Positions 33,301 through 48,300 of a stretch of DNA of 64,000 nucleotides are shown piece by piece (positions within the stretch are counted from its first letter, which is position 1; each line of letters begins with the position of its first letter). This DNA comes from Yponomeuta sedellus (taxonomy: Eukaryota; Arthropoda; Insecta; Lepidoptera; Yponomeutidae). A program made the position numbers and the translations under genes. The notes beneath the pieces are model-generated. The model was not told where the DNA came from and ran no database searches. It was given only the letters and a program-made list of their open reading frames with translations. Where the stretch lies: assembly GCA_934045075.1 (NCBI GenBank), contig OW203726.1, forward strand, positions 17,671,988 through 17,735,987, given 5' to 3'.

Positions 33301-36300
33301 GTCATAGCTCTGCCATGACGCCACATAGTTTGTAAACACACAAGGCTGGGGGCGTAATCGCAACCATGGTGGACAGCGTTTTCGGAGTTTCCAATAAAAA
33401 TAAGATTTTAAATTGAATTTCTACAGCCGTCTCCTACTTTTATGTATTTGTTTAATACATAACATGTATTAAACAAATACATCAATTGAAAATTTAAGTA
33501 TTTTGGTTCGTTATGTCATGTAGTAAATGTATGTATTGTATAATGATGCGACTTTATTAATAAAAGTTAAAAATCAACTTTGTGTTTTAATTTGAAGTGT
33601 TCGATAGTTTCGTTATCATTTTCTCATTTTCGTTTAAAATCCAATGTTGTAATAATACGCACTCACCCAAGTTAAGACGGCGTTGTAGACCTCTCTCTCT
33701 TCTCTGACATTGAGTTCGTCTTTCCTTATTAAACAGATCAGTTCAGCCGTCGACAGCTGCAAGAACTCTTCCTCTTGGCACACCTAAACAGAAACAATAG
33801 AATAAAAAACAAATATGAAAGCAATTTTTTTTTAATGCGGCTATACATTTACCTTTAATATATATCGTGTATTGTCAATAAAAACATTGGGAATAGAAAA
33901 CTATCCCCAAAGTTTTTTTTGGCAAAAGTATATTTTGTTTTCTAGTAAAATCTTGGACTACATTACTTATATCAACAATATACGATTTTTATTAAAATCA
34001 TTTAAGAAGTTAGAATGTGCGAGCTGGGCAAAAGCCATCAGCAGCCTTAAGTGACAGTTAAAAAGAAGTACAAGTCGGCCTTAGAGTGAAACAAGTAAAG
34101 ATTTTTTTTTTGTTGTGGTCCAGTATGTGTCCATTATGCATTATGCAGTTTCAACTTGCAGAAGCGTACCTAATGCAAACTTCTAAATAAACAGACTATT
34201 TTCGGGGAAACAGCTGTCGAAATACTCTTTGATTTATAGGATGACTGATCATAACTAAATAGCTCTAAATTATGAATGTTTTGGGGTGGTAATTACATAT
34301 TTAAACCGTCAGAGTGACATAAAGGAAACCACAACACTTAATTGACTATTTTAGCATTAAAAATGTGGTATGAGTTTAAATTATGTTTTCATAAACGCTA
34401 CATCGTGAGTACTATGAGTAAGACCGCTCTAAACGAAGAAGGCTAAGGGACAGTTTCTGAATTGAGAATTTCGCTAGGTAAATACTTAACTGTACCTAGT
34501 GCTGTCTCTTCGAATTTCTCAGAAAAGAGCGTGACAGAACGTGACTTAAGTATTTACTAACTGAAATTCTCAATTCGGAAATCGGCCCTAAAGAACTAAA
34601 GGAACCGGATGAAGAGCGTTAATGGCAAGAAGAAGTTACATAAAGAAGAAGAAGATAGATGCTCATCGTCAGGCTATACTAGTCCACTGCTGGACATAGC
34701 CCTCCCCTAAAGAGCGCCACGTTGTGCTATCATAGTGGGTAATGCCCATAATCCCCACGCTGGGCATGCGGGTTGGGGATCGCAGTTCGGTGTAATTGTA
34801 CTGCGGGGGCGCTGCTGCCCACCGGCGCTGCTGCCCACCCCCCGGTTTGTGTCCCTTAGTCGCCTTTTGCGACACCCGCGGGAAGAATTCGGTTGGTGCT
34901 ATTCTCTAGGCCGACACCACACGGCATCGATAGATAGATATGGGTAGATGCTCACCTGCACAAAATGCCTCTCGATGAACTGATTGGCCTTCTGCTTGAG
35001 GTCAGCGCAGCCGTGCTGCTCCGCGAAGTTCGCGATGCCGATCGCGTTGGAAGGGTCGAGCTGCCGCTCCAGGAACACGCAGCACGCCTCGATCACGTTC
35101 GCGATCTGCGCACACGACACTACGATTCATGTCGTAAGTCAAGTCGGCAAAGGGCACAGGTCAGCCCCTCAGGGGAAATTTAGGGGGAGGGGAGCACAAG
35201 CAAGCGTTAGTGCTATTACATGGAGGGGAGAGCTGCGTTACCTACGTCACGCAATCAAAATTAAAAGTATATTTTTATTCCCGTTTGCCCTCCTTTTCCC
35301 CCTGGCCATCCATTTTTGATATCATTGACGCCTAAAAGGCTCCAATTCTACACGTAGCGGCGACATGGAGCGGCCATGAAATAAAAACGACGCGTCTCTG
35401 TGCAGTTTGTTATTATAGCACAAAATGTCCAACACACTGCTGTCAACTGTATCTAATACACTATCTCTTGTGTTTGTGACACGGCAGTATATCTAGTCAT
35501 AAAGCGATTGTGCACAAAACAAACAATATGAATCTTGTAAGCAGTGTGCTTAGGTGACTCAAACATTTTAAAGAAATCATTATGTTAACAAAGTTTTTCA
35601 ATTTGAAGAAAACAACTTTTTCGATCATCATTGCAGTGTTCTATTAATATGCATACTTACTGTTTATTTAGTATAAAGAAAGAGGCAATACAAAAAAAAG
35701 TCAACAGGATGGCTAAGGCTTGTGTGTCAGCCTCTTACCCCCGGTTTCTCGTACGTTTCTTTCTACTACAAGATGTCAGTTGGAGAGTGTGCACAGGGGC
35801 TACAGAAACTTATACCCCATCCCATTTCTTCCATCGGACAGACTGCCTCATATGCACGGATTTATCGCACCAGGCGATTCGCGAAATATTTTATAACAAG
35901 GACGGCAAAAAAGTGGAACACATTGCCTCGTCTGTTTTTCCAGAGACATATAACCTGGGTGTATATATATAACTAGAGTTAGCAGGCTTTTACCCCGTAA
36001 TCAAATCATGTAACATGTCAGTAACGTGTCTCCAACCAACCAACCCGGGCGTGGTCTCCGTGGTGGAGTATGGCCTAACATTTCTGCGATACAGGAAGAG
36101 ACCCGTGCCCCAGCAGTGCGGACATACAAAGGGTTAATATCATTGTCACGTAACACCTTAGACCCCGGCTTCGTTCGCCTTCAGGGTCAACTTACAACCG
36201 GTCCTAATTAAAAAACAGCGGAAGGACGGGGAACAAAGTGATCTTATAAGGGTTCCGTTTTTTTCGTTTTGTGGTAAGGAACCTTAAAAATACTAACAGC

Positions 36301-39300
36301 ATTTAATCTATTGTCAACTTGCCAAAATACATACAAGGAAAAAAAAGGCTTTTAAAAACCTATTTAGAGGCTAAAAATTCCACCCATGCCGGGATTCGAA
36401 CCCGCGACCTCTGGCTATCCGTGCCTGCGCTCTTTCAACTGAGCTAATGGGCGTAGTAATAGGTTTTTAAAATTGTCCTTAGCACGGGTTAGTGCATTAA
36501 AAAAGAATATAATTATATTAAAGGCTGTTAATGTCCAAAAGGACTGTCTCTTTTGGATATTAAGTGTCTTTGAGTGAATAAGTTGTAGAAAAAGTGACAC
36601 AAAATTTGTTTTCTGTTTTACATGGTACGTCATCCATGTAAAACAGAAAACAAATTGCTATTATGAAAAACCTCTAAGTATCGATATCATCGTTATCAAT
36701 AAGTATTTGAACAGTTCTATAATACGTCGTGTCATCCGCTGTCATAAACAGTAAGGGGGCTATTCTGTTAACAAAAGTTTGAGTTTACAAAACCAGTGGA
36801 AATCAATGATATTTGACAGACGATTAAGTTACAATGTCACAGCACAGAGTCTCGACGCGTTTGTGCGAGCGACGAACTTGAAGCAACAGTGGAATATTTC
36901 GTATTGCATTTTGTTTATTTATTAGGTAAGTATGTAAAACAGGTAAAGATCTAAGTTAGTACCGATTGTAGTAAGTTATGAGCTACATTAACACCAAAAG
37001 TATAAACACATATCAATAGAGAAAAAACTTTGCTAAGTAAGACCTCATAAAATATTTAGGATCAATGAATCTGAACCTATCAAGGATCTCTACCTAAAAC
37101 TGACTGACTGGCTTATTTAACGCTAACAATCGTGAGGAAACCCGCGGCTTAGTTGGCTCCGCAAGTCTTTCGTGGCGGCTAGGCAGGATGGTATAGGTGC
37201 TGGGTAAACCTACTCCACATGAAACAATATCCCATCCATGCAGCATCCAAGAGTGGTCCCTTTACCCATCTAGTCTGAGTGAAGGTGCCACTGGACGCAA
37301 TATAAATAATCTTGTTACGTAGATACAAAAATCTTTTTTTTATACTGCTGACACCAGACTTTTCTCTTACTTTGTAAAGGTAAACAAATGTCTTAAGATT
37401 ATTTTAAAAACCTATTAAGATTATTTACCATTTGTTATTGAAAACCGTTTCTTCAGGTACGATTAGATTAGTATCGATTTAGACCTTGATATTTAGACCG
37501 TTTCATGAAGCAGAAGCAATACATTATCCCTTATTTACTTTTTCGCACAATCTTGATTCAATTGAAACTTGAGAGGTTGAGAACGAATTGCATAAAAAAA
37601 GATCTTTTGTTGAAGTCTCTATCTGCGATCAATCTATTGTTTTGTTTGATAATAAATATTTGCATGTGAAAAAGCTCGCCCAGCGACAGCAGTTTTTCCA
37701 TTTAATTTCACTTATTGTTTAAGGTTTGTTGTGATTGGGCAACTTAAACTTATTGTTATTTTTATTAGTTGATTATGATATGATTATTGACAATTGGAAA
37801 TAATTAACGGTGCTCTCTCGTATTAAAAATTTGTATGTCTATAAAGACAAAACATGCAGAACAAATATATCTTATAATAATGTACCATCTATTTATACTC
37901 ATGTTTCACGAATAAATTTCTCTTTCTTTCTTACAAAGATGCAAATAATAAAAAAAGAGAATCATCTCAATTCGCGGTTGGACGGTTCTATGTTCGCCGG
38001 GCGTTCGTGAACTCTTTGCGAACGACTAGTCTAAACTAGTAGAGAGCGGTGGTAGCGGAGCGGTGTAGAACTCCGGCTTCTCAATCGGGAGGTCGTGGGT
38101 TCGAACCCCGGCATGTACCAATGACTTTGTTTTCTAAGTTACTTATGTACATTTGTGAAATTATATAGTAGCAATACTACTCGCTGACGGTGAAGGAAAA
38201 CATCTTAAGGAAACCCTAGTGTCTGAGGTGTTAGCTTACCTCAGCGCTTACTACGTCCAATGGCCCAACTATGAGGCTAAGTGCGGAAATATCAGGTCTA
38301 ACTAACTAACTGACTAGTCTAAATTCAGCACAATATACTACATTAAAGCAGCTAATATAACACGCTATATTACAATATGTGTTAATAATTATCCAATAGA
38401 CACTTAAAATATTAATAAATATAGTAAACTCCCCACAAAAATCGTTAAATGCGTTTCATTCGTACATTTTTTTATGAAGCCTATATACGTTCCACTGCAG
38501 GGTACATGCCATCTCTGAAAGAGAGATAATGTGCTTAATTACCACGCGTGCCCAACGCAGATTGAATACGTAGGACAATACGCAAGAAGATTTCATTTTG
38601 CCATCGATCATTTACCATAATAGGCCCATTAAATTTGCAAATTTCTCTTTTTTCACAAACAGCATGACTGCGCGATAAAAATTCAAGCAAAAAAGGTTGC
38701 AAGAATTCGAAAACGTTACGTTAGCTCTTATCACGTAGCTCGTAAGCGCAAGTTTTGAACAAAAAGGAGTTGCTTCGCTTGTCGCTACGCTAACTGAATG
38801 GGATCGTATCATTCATACGTAGGGGTAAACACAGCGCGATAAGTTATCTACGATGCGATAATGATATCGCAGTGACTTGCTGTTTTCGGTATCATTAGAG
38901 CTGGAGACTTTGTTGTTACGTATTTTTGTGCGTGTTGTTTAGAACTTGATAACCTTGCAAGAAGTACATTTGAAGACTAGCGTTACGCAAGTGTGTGCCG
39001 CGACACACTGATGTTTACCTTAAGGTGCTTAGGGGCGCCACCAATGGAAAAAAATAACTTGTTTTATATTACACCATTTTTATTTTTAATGCACTAACCC
39101 GTGCTAAGGATTAGTGCATTAAAAATAAAAATAAATTTAAATAGGTTTTTAAATTTGTTTTATATTACGTTTTTTATTTCAAAAAGTAAACATGACAAAT
39201 CTTAATATCTGTGGTAACAATTTTTAGAACATACCGCATAGAATTTAGTATTTTTTTGCCCTATAAACGGCAGCCTCCGCAGGACACGAGGGAGGGAGGT

Positions 39301-42300
39301 GGTGAATGCTCATGCATAACAGCACGGACCCGGCCGTGCTGCCAATTAGGGACTCACAAGAAGTGCGCCTACCCACAAAACACCACCTTGGGGCTGGTTT
39401 TGGTCCTAAGGACTTCTAAACCCACATCGGGAGCGACCCCCTTAGAGGCCGAGGAGGGCGCACTAGAATGTAGTATAAATATTCTAGAACTTTAAGCGAT
39501 TATTCCAATGGCGCGCTAGTTAGCGCCTTAAGCGGTGGTAGCGGTGCAGTAGAACGCCGGCTTCTCAATCGAGAAGTCGTCTAGTATTACGGAAGCAGAT
39601 TCGTTACAATTATTTACATCCCCCAGCCTCATGTCTTCAAAAAAGGGCAAAGCAAAGACTCGATTTCAGCCCTATATGTCCCCACTGCTGGGGCACGGGT
39701 CCCTTCCTGCGTTGCAGGAATGTTAGGCCATACTCCACCACGGGGGCCAAGTCCGGGCTGGTAGAGGGTTGTAAGACAGTGGCGGGCCTTACTGTCAGAA
39801 GTTATCAAGCCGCCCATAAGGCCTCTGACATGGCTTAATGACTGCCATTACATGACAGCCGGCACCCACGGCTTAACATGCCTTGCGAAGCACGAAAGCG
39901 CTCGGGAAAATGCCACTAGCTAAGACTAGTGCTTACGTAATCCTTGAATGTCCCCAGACAGGAAATATCCAGGAGGCAGCAGCTTCTCTTGAGTACAAGG
40001 GTACACATAGGTGTGTACCCTAGCCCAGCGTAATTATGGAGAACTCCCCACCCCTTTCCTCCCTCGGCCTTATTTATCATAGAACTTCAAGTCATGGTTA
40101 CTATCAGAATTCGTCGTAAATATATTACATAGTCGATTAACACACAGATTAAAAACGCGATTGCACTAATCAGCTACGCAATACAAAAAAAATCCACACA
40201 ACACAATCACTTCGATATCAGCCCTTGTATGTCCCCACTGCTGGGGCACGGGTCTCTTCAACGAAGGAAGGTTAGGCCGTACTCCACCACGGCTGCCAAA
40301 GTCCGGGTTGGACACAATCATTTGCCTTGGTCCAACATGAACCCTCGACCACCGGCATGGCAATCAGGCTTGATACCGCTAGACCAAAAAGGTAGTCAAT
40401 GTACTTAGAATTCATCATCAACCCATTTTGTCCCCGCCGAGTGGCACGCGTCTCTTCCCTGAGGAAGGTATAGGATTGGTGGAGGCTTGCAAGACTAGTG
40501 GCTGGTCTTACAGTCAGAAGCTTTCAAGCCGCCCTAAGGCCTCTGACTTGGCTTAACGACTGCCTTCTATCGACGGCAGCCGGCACCAACTGCTTAACGT
40601 GCCTTGGGAAGCACGGAACCGCTCGGAAAAAAGCCACTTGCGTTAGTCATAGACGGTCACCCATCCATGCACCGAACGCGCTCTGTGTTGCTTAACCTTC
40701 GTGATCGTTTAAGATCACTCAGGCAGCCGGGGCTACGATAGTGGCCCAAGCACATTGGCTGCCGATGGTTGTATCTTATAGTAGAACTATGAAGAGGAGT
40801 GTACCTAAATACCTGGAACATGGTGGCGGCGGGCAGTAGCTGGCATACGGTGAGTTCTGTGACGCGCACCTTGCCCGTGTACATGAAGTAGACGAGCCAC
40901 GCCATGGCCGACGGGCACACGCCCTGCAACCGCACCCGCGACATCTCCGACTCTTTCAGCCCGCCCGTGAACATCGCCTGGGGGAGAGAGACGAGGCTAC
41001 GTCAGGATGGACCTCCTCGGATTTTGGTGCAACGTCCAGGCAACGCAATCCGTTCAATCCATCAATAAGGTTTTATTCAAAGTAGCACAGAAACTGGGAA
41101 CTGTGTTAATGAACGTTACTAGTTAAACTGGGTGTGTATAACATTATACTTTATTGCACACATAAAATATATTCTGAAAACACTAACCCCCTTATTCATA
41201 ATGGTCCGCTAACTTAAAACAGCTGCTAAAGAGTGTTCTTTTTTATTCTGACTTAGGTCAATAGAATAAGACAAAGCGAGAATTAGCAATGCTTCAAGTT
41301 AGCAGACTATTATGAATAAGGGGGAATATTATTATTATTATCCCTAAGATATTCTAAGGCGAAGACAACGCCCATACTGCCCCAGTAACGAGTTATGCCA
41401 AAGCTTTCTTAATAGAACGCAACATTTTTGAACTAAAGCTTTCGTATCACAACACATTGTAACTCATTGTATTGTCACCGAATCGGAGCGAAACCTGGTC
41501 GGACTCTTTCGATATAACAACACCCGTAAGTAGATCAGGACTAAAAGTCTACAAACTGCAAAATTATTAAGTAACTTCCGTACAACACAATCACTTGGCC
41601 TGCGCAGTACCTATGACGACGCTAGTCGCGCGTTTTTAGTATCAAGTTTGATTTTTCAGTACATTGCAGCATTGATAGTCAAATAAACATTTTAGCGGCA
41701 CTAAACGCGTGACTCTTGCCATCGTATTACTCGGGCAGGTTCAAAACTAATATACCCAGTGCTATGGTAACATGGCATTACACCCAAACTGAGGCGATTT
41801 CTACAAATCAACTATACATTGTATTTTTATGAATCGCGGCCTTGGCCTAGATCTCCCTTCGTAGCAGAGTGGCGTATTTCCCAGAAAACTCGATAGATAC
41901 TGTATCTTTGTAAATATTTTTTACATTTGTTTTTTTCCTGGTGACAAAGAATTAATCCTATCTTATCTTGTAATTGGATAAGAAATTTTGTTGCGCTTTG
42001 AGGTGCATACCCACAAAGCAAAGCACAAACATTGATTAGCATAAAGTTATAGATCTTTCCACAACTATAAAATTTAATATTTATTTGGAGCACAGAAAAC
42101 GGCATTAAACAATCCAAACATACACTGAAAGCTTCATCACAAAAAGTGCCAAAATAAGTAACATACAACTAAGATTCAAAAGTAATAAAAAATATCACCC
42201 AGGGACACACCCTACCCAAAAGTTCCCATGACTACGTTACCCTGCTGCACCGCCAGGGAAATCTTTTGCATCACGTATGCTCCGGAACGAAAGTCATACC

Positions 42301-45300
42301 TTCGACTCCTCAAGCTCCGACCAATTTCAATAATGAAATCGAATTACTTCTAATTATAAAATTGAAGGAGTGGATGGATGTTTGATACTCAATCATTCGT
42401 TGAAATTCGGAAAAGATAGAGATAGTACATAGTCAGGAATAGCAAACAGGCTACTTTTTATCCCGGAAAATTCATCATTCATCATCATTTTATTTTCTTT
42501 GTACTCGTATTGTGTGTGTAATTTAGGTTTTTGTTTAAATGAAAATTTTGTTTTTTAATTAATATTATTTTATACGATATGACAATACTGTTGTGGATTT
42601 ATATAGTTTAAGTTATTCATTTGATTGCTTGTGACATTTTTCTATCATCTATGTATCTTGTTTATCTAATATATAAAAATCACGGTCTCAGTGTTTGTCA
42701 TCGAATGCCTCCGAAACGGTTTCACCGGTTTTTATAAAATATTTTGTGTAAATTTGGTAGGTCTGAGAATGTGTTGTAGGCTAATTAAATTGGCGAAAGA
42801 ACGTTTGCCAGCAATAAACAAAACTCTAAAATTACATTCCATCAAAAAAAAGTGTATAAAACACGAGAAATACTAACAATGCTCCGTATATTGACTTTTA
42901 GCACAATTTCTAAACAGCGTGATTCACGAAGAACCTTTGCCTTCACACAGAATAAACAAATTAAAAAAAAAAATTAAAATATGTGGTTAAATTAAATACA
43001 TTTTGTTTCGAAGTTAAAAGTCCATACCGAGCGAGTTGATTATTCTTTTTCTATATATTTGATTAGCATAATTGGCAGACTAGTTTTATAGCTGCATGAC
43101 TTGCGAGTATTTAGCTCAGCTCACAAACTAACATCATAAGAAGACCATCATACATCTTTATTTCACGATGTTTTGTGAATTATTACCACGACTACACAAA
43201 ATTTGTGTTTTCCGAGAAAAACGTACAGTTTCTAAATTGAGAATTTCGTTAAGTAAACACTTAACTGTAGTGCTGACTCTTCGAATGTCTCAGCAAAGAG
43301 TGTGACAGAACGTTAGTGAAATTCTCAATTCAGAAACCGGCCATAAGTGACTCGTGCATTTGCTTACACCCAATTTTCTAAAAACACCCAAAATTCTAAA
43401 GTCACACTTGTGAATTGGGTGTGAGCCCAACAGTGAACAGTGTGACTTTAGCATTTGCAAGCGTGACTTTAGAATTCGCAAGTGTGACTTAAGAATTTGA
43501 AGAGTTTCCTTGATTTCGCCAGGATTCTATCAACAGATCATGATCCAATATGTTAGTACGGTCCATCCAAAAGGTTGTCTGGAAGAGATAACTTTTAGTG
43601 ATAAGGCCGCCATCTGTACTATTAGGTTAGAATATATCTGTGTAACTTCCATTTTTATGTACAACTAGCTATGCCCCGCGGTGTTACCCGCAGTTAATCG
43701 ATTTTCCCATGGGAATAATATATTTTCCCGTAGAAAAAATTTAGCTTGTGTGTTAATTCAGGGTGTCAGCTAACTCCATACCAAATTTTATTTAAGTGAA
43801 GAAGTAACAATCATGCACACCCACAAACTTTCGCCTTTATAATATTAGTGTGAAGTGTGATAGTGTTAGATATCTATCTATTTATCTATATATCACTCGA
43901 AGTCTATCATTTAAAAAAATATATATATATTAAATCGGTCCAAGGGTCATCGAGTAATCGGGGAACATACATAAAAAAAAGATTCCGACGAATTAAGAAT
44001 CCCATCCTTTTTGAAGTCGGTTAAAAAGAATCTGAACGGTCGTCAAAACTGAATGACATCCCTGCTTCTTCGGTTTGTACATGTACACCATGTGATGTGC
44101 GTATCCCACGGGAATTGAGATCTTTGTCTATCTGTATGGCAAGTTTCATGTAACTAATGCATATGGTCAGCCGTTACTGCGTGATTGAGTAACAAACATC
44201 TTCGCATTTATAACATTAGTAGGATTTATAGCGATAAATATCAATACTATAAATACCATGTATCGAAGAATCGTTTATTCGTAAACACCACAACCGTTCT
44301 TTGAGCGTAACATAAGTATAAAATCCAGTTTGCTGCTTATATTACAGAACCATTCCTGATCCGGCGTTCTGTCTGTTTTCAACTAAGATTTTATCGATTC
44401 TGTGGTGAGATTTCCATGACATTGGAGTAAAATAGCTTCGTCATTGTGCGGCGGTTTGAGTAGGAAGTTCATTGTTATGTTAGGACACTTTCGTAATAAG
44501 CGAATGTAAGTTTATGGTTAAGGTACGAAGGGCGAACTATGAACCTAAATTTAAATAAAAAAATATATATTGAAAAAAGAAGACAAAATTGTTACTTAGG
44601 TCAAAGTTGTTACTTTCAGAATTACGACACTGCGCGCATTAACAAAAATTGCGGATATTGGAGTTGCGACCGCCAGGTTAATGTGTGATTGGGCTGGCCA
44701 TGTCTGCCGCATGAGCAATTGAGCACAGTGCCAAACTCGTTGAGGTATCGAGTTAAAACTAAAACCGTATATTCAAGTCTACAGTCCCTTGAAGTTGTGA
44801 AAAACCAAACTTCTAAGTTAACGATAAAAAAAGTTACGGCCTTTTATGGTGCAAAGAAAAGTATAAATCAACACTCGAGGAATTCAAAGGGCACTTCCCA
44901 TTGACCTAGAACTTTCAAAATTTGGCAAGTAATATCTTCTTACCTACTAAAAATACAGGAAAAATGTCAAAACCATCATGTTTAATTAAATCATAAATAA
45001 ATAGTCTTTGAAGATAGCTCTGACAAAACTGCGTGACCTGATTCCTCAACTATTGATAACGTGTAAGTCCCTACCATCGGGTACTGACTGACACAATAAC
45101 ACCGCTGAAGTGGTTGCCCACCCTAGCATATGCTGAGTCAGAATTCATTCGCCACACCCACAATGCTCAGCTGTTCTATAGTACTTAATTTTTTAATATT
45201 CATGTGTTTATTGAAAAGCTTGTTTTAATGTAGATAGATTGATAGAGAACACTTTATTGTACATAATAAAGGAAATTACACAGATATTTCTTAACCTAAG

Positions 45301-48300
45301 AGTACAGACGGCGGCCTTATCACTAAAAGTGATCTCTTCCAGACAACCTTTACTGAAAATAACGTATTACTGTTATTTTCAATCTTTTTTAAATGCTGTG
45401 CATTGTGCTATACGGAACCTTGGGTGCACGAGACCGACTCGCATTTGGCCGGATATTCTTCAAGTATGTTGTACATCGTATTGGATATTGACTGTCACAG
45501 AGGCATGTCAAGCATGCCATTATCACTCTAGTTACCTTGAAATAAGGGCTCGCCGCGGCCAGCACAACTTTGTGGACGTGAAACAGCTCTGTGCCGACTT
45601 CTAACACGACGTCTGTAAGCATGTGGTGTGAACGCATCATGAACATCATCTGTGGACAAACCAAGGAGTCAAATAAGTACAGCCGACTGCAGGTCAACCT
45701 TTACTTTTTTGCAAAGACATCCTTAACGTAACCGATTAGAGTGCACGTAGTAAAGGTTGATGTGCTGTCGAATGTATCTTGTACTGTTGACAAATCAACC
45801 TTCACATTTTCGACTTTAGATCGTTCGTTCTTAAGGCTGCTGTTACATCTAGGATTTGTCTCGCTCGCACATTCTATCATCCTACTAATATTGTGACCCA
45901 GCGAACTTGATACCGCCTAACAGTCGATTCTTTAATTTTTTTATTTTTCTCTCCGTAAGAACATCCTCGTACTTCAAGGAATATTCTAAAAAAAGAATTC
46001 GCGATTCAGCTGCTCTCGAGATTTGCGCTTACCAACACATTCCGCGATTATTTTTTATGAGGTACATTGATATAGATTTCTTATAAATTATATCGAATAA
46101 CGAAAACGAAGGACTAAAAGTACCCTTACAAAAAATCCCTCAAGTTACCGAGGACATCAAGAGACAGGACTGGACAAAAGTTCGGTGTTTTATTTTAAAA
46201 CGCCTTTTCTTTTTTAACTTCATGTAAATTACAACACAATGTAATCTTAGAATATTTGCTTCCATAGCGTACGCTTCACTCAATTTCCGGGGAACGAATG
46301 ACCGCACCGCACACCGTAGGCGTTGAGTCCGCGACAAGTACTCGGAGGACATTTTTTACACTATTCAGAGGGACTTTTGTCCCCAAGGGACAAAATTCCC
46401 TCGTCTGCGCAGGCCTTAAGTGCGGAAATCTGAGGTCTAACTAAGTATACGTAAGTGACAAATATTTTCCCATACAATAGGTAGGTTAACTGACCTTCAT
46501 AGCGTTAGCGATGTAGTTGCCCATACAGAAGGTCATATCGCCGAGGTCGTTCGCCCCCGCGCCCATGTCGCCCTCGAGGGTCGCGTCCCACCCCGCTAGG
46601 GACGGCTCCGACTTGAGCTCGCGCCCCACGTCCTCGTCCGTCTCCATCTGGTCGCTTCCTGCTGACAACGAAGGATAATTAATAAAATAACATAAAATTA
46701 TGAATCAGTTTTTTAACGTACATTTGTGAATTCATAATAGCAATACCATGCTAGCAGTGAAGGAAAACATCGTGAGAAAATCTGAGTATTTCAGGTGTTC
46801 AAATACCTCGGTGCTTGAAATTTCCAATCCGCGGTGGGCACGCGTGGTAATTAAGCCCATAGGTACTTTTTCTCTCTCTCTCTTAGAGAAGAGCTTTGCC
46901 CTCCAATGGGACGTTTATATGCTACATGAAGAAATGTTAAGATTATATCTATTTTACTTTAGCCTACTAGAGTAAAATAGAAGAAACTAAATAAAAAAGT
47001 TCTAAAGTAAAAATGCCTTTATTGCGATTGCAATAAATTAGGAAGTGTTTTTGGCTCCGGGGAGAATTTTGGATATTATTTTTGGATATGGGACAAACTT
47101 TGTGTTATATTTGAAATAAATGTACAAACTAAACGATTTTTCTGTACCTTTTTGGTGGAAATGGCTTTTTTTGGGGAGAATTCGTTCAGATCGAGGGGAT
47201 GGGGGATTGGCCATCTGCTCCTGACTTTTGACAGGGACGCGCAATTGGCGTATCTATAATATCTATAATATAAAAATGAATCGCTGAATGTGTTGGTAAG
47301 CGCAAATCTCGAGAGCAGCTGAACCGCTTTCGCTAATTCTTTTTTTAGAATATTCCTTGAAGTACGAGGATGGTTCTTACGGAAAGAAAAATTTTTTTTT
47401 TAAAGAATTGCCTGTTAGGCGATACGAAGTTCGCTGGGTGAGCTATTTATTATAATTGACAAGCTGACCCAGCGAACTTCGTACCGCCTTACAGTCGATT
47501 CTTTAATTTTTCTTTCCGTAAGAACCATCCTCGTAGTTCAAAGAATATTCTAAAAAAAGATTTAGCGAAATCGGTTCAGCTGCTCTCGAGATTTGCGCTT
47601 ACCAACACATTCAGCGATTCATTTTTATATTATAGCAGATTTAAAATACCATATTTAATTTAATCAATGCCAACATAGTCAGGTTTTCACTTTTTGGATT
47701 TGATCTTCTTTTATCTTTAAATTTTATTTATACATTTTGGGCTATGATAAAAAAGATAAGAGTTTATTGATGTCAACAATGATCGCACAGTACCTACATT
47801 AAATAAAACACACTGTAGTGTGATATAGAAAAATGTTAACATAGGTATGCAAACTCAGCGTGATAGTTAAAATAATTATTTACACACACGTAGACCAAAG
47901 CAGTTTCATTTATGAATTGAAATATAGGGTTATTTTCCACGGGGGAAGGGGGAAGGTTTGTAGATGAAAAGTGATGTCCTGCCTCGCGGCACCGATAGGT
48001 ACCCAATAATGCCAATACATGTTGCAATAACCTGTAGACCATTCTGAGCCACTATGGCTTAACCGGGTTTTACCCACTAATTAAACTGACGCTCTTTTAT
48101 ACAAAAAAATATATATATGTGTACGGGAGGTACTATTTTATTTTACCGTTTTGGCGGCGTAATAAATATTTATTTCAGGACAAAATTTCAGGTCTCTAGT
48201 ACATTTTGTCTCTGTCCGAAGCCACGGACAGACAGATAGACAAACAGACAGACGGCCTAACATGGCCAAACTATAAGGGTTTCTTCTTGCCTACGGAAGC

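Noticed and set aside
39211..39495. 94-codon + ORF rich in Cys, Arg and Gly
   Set aside because: Not recognised; surrounded by SINE fragments within a Keap1 intron. Possibly part of a LINE, but nothing supports a gene.
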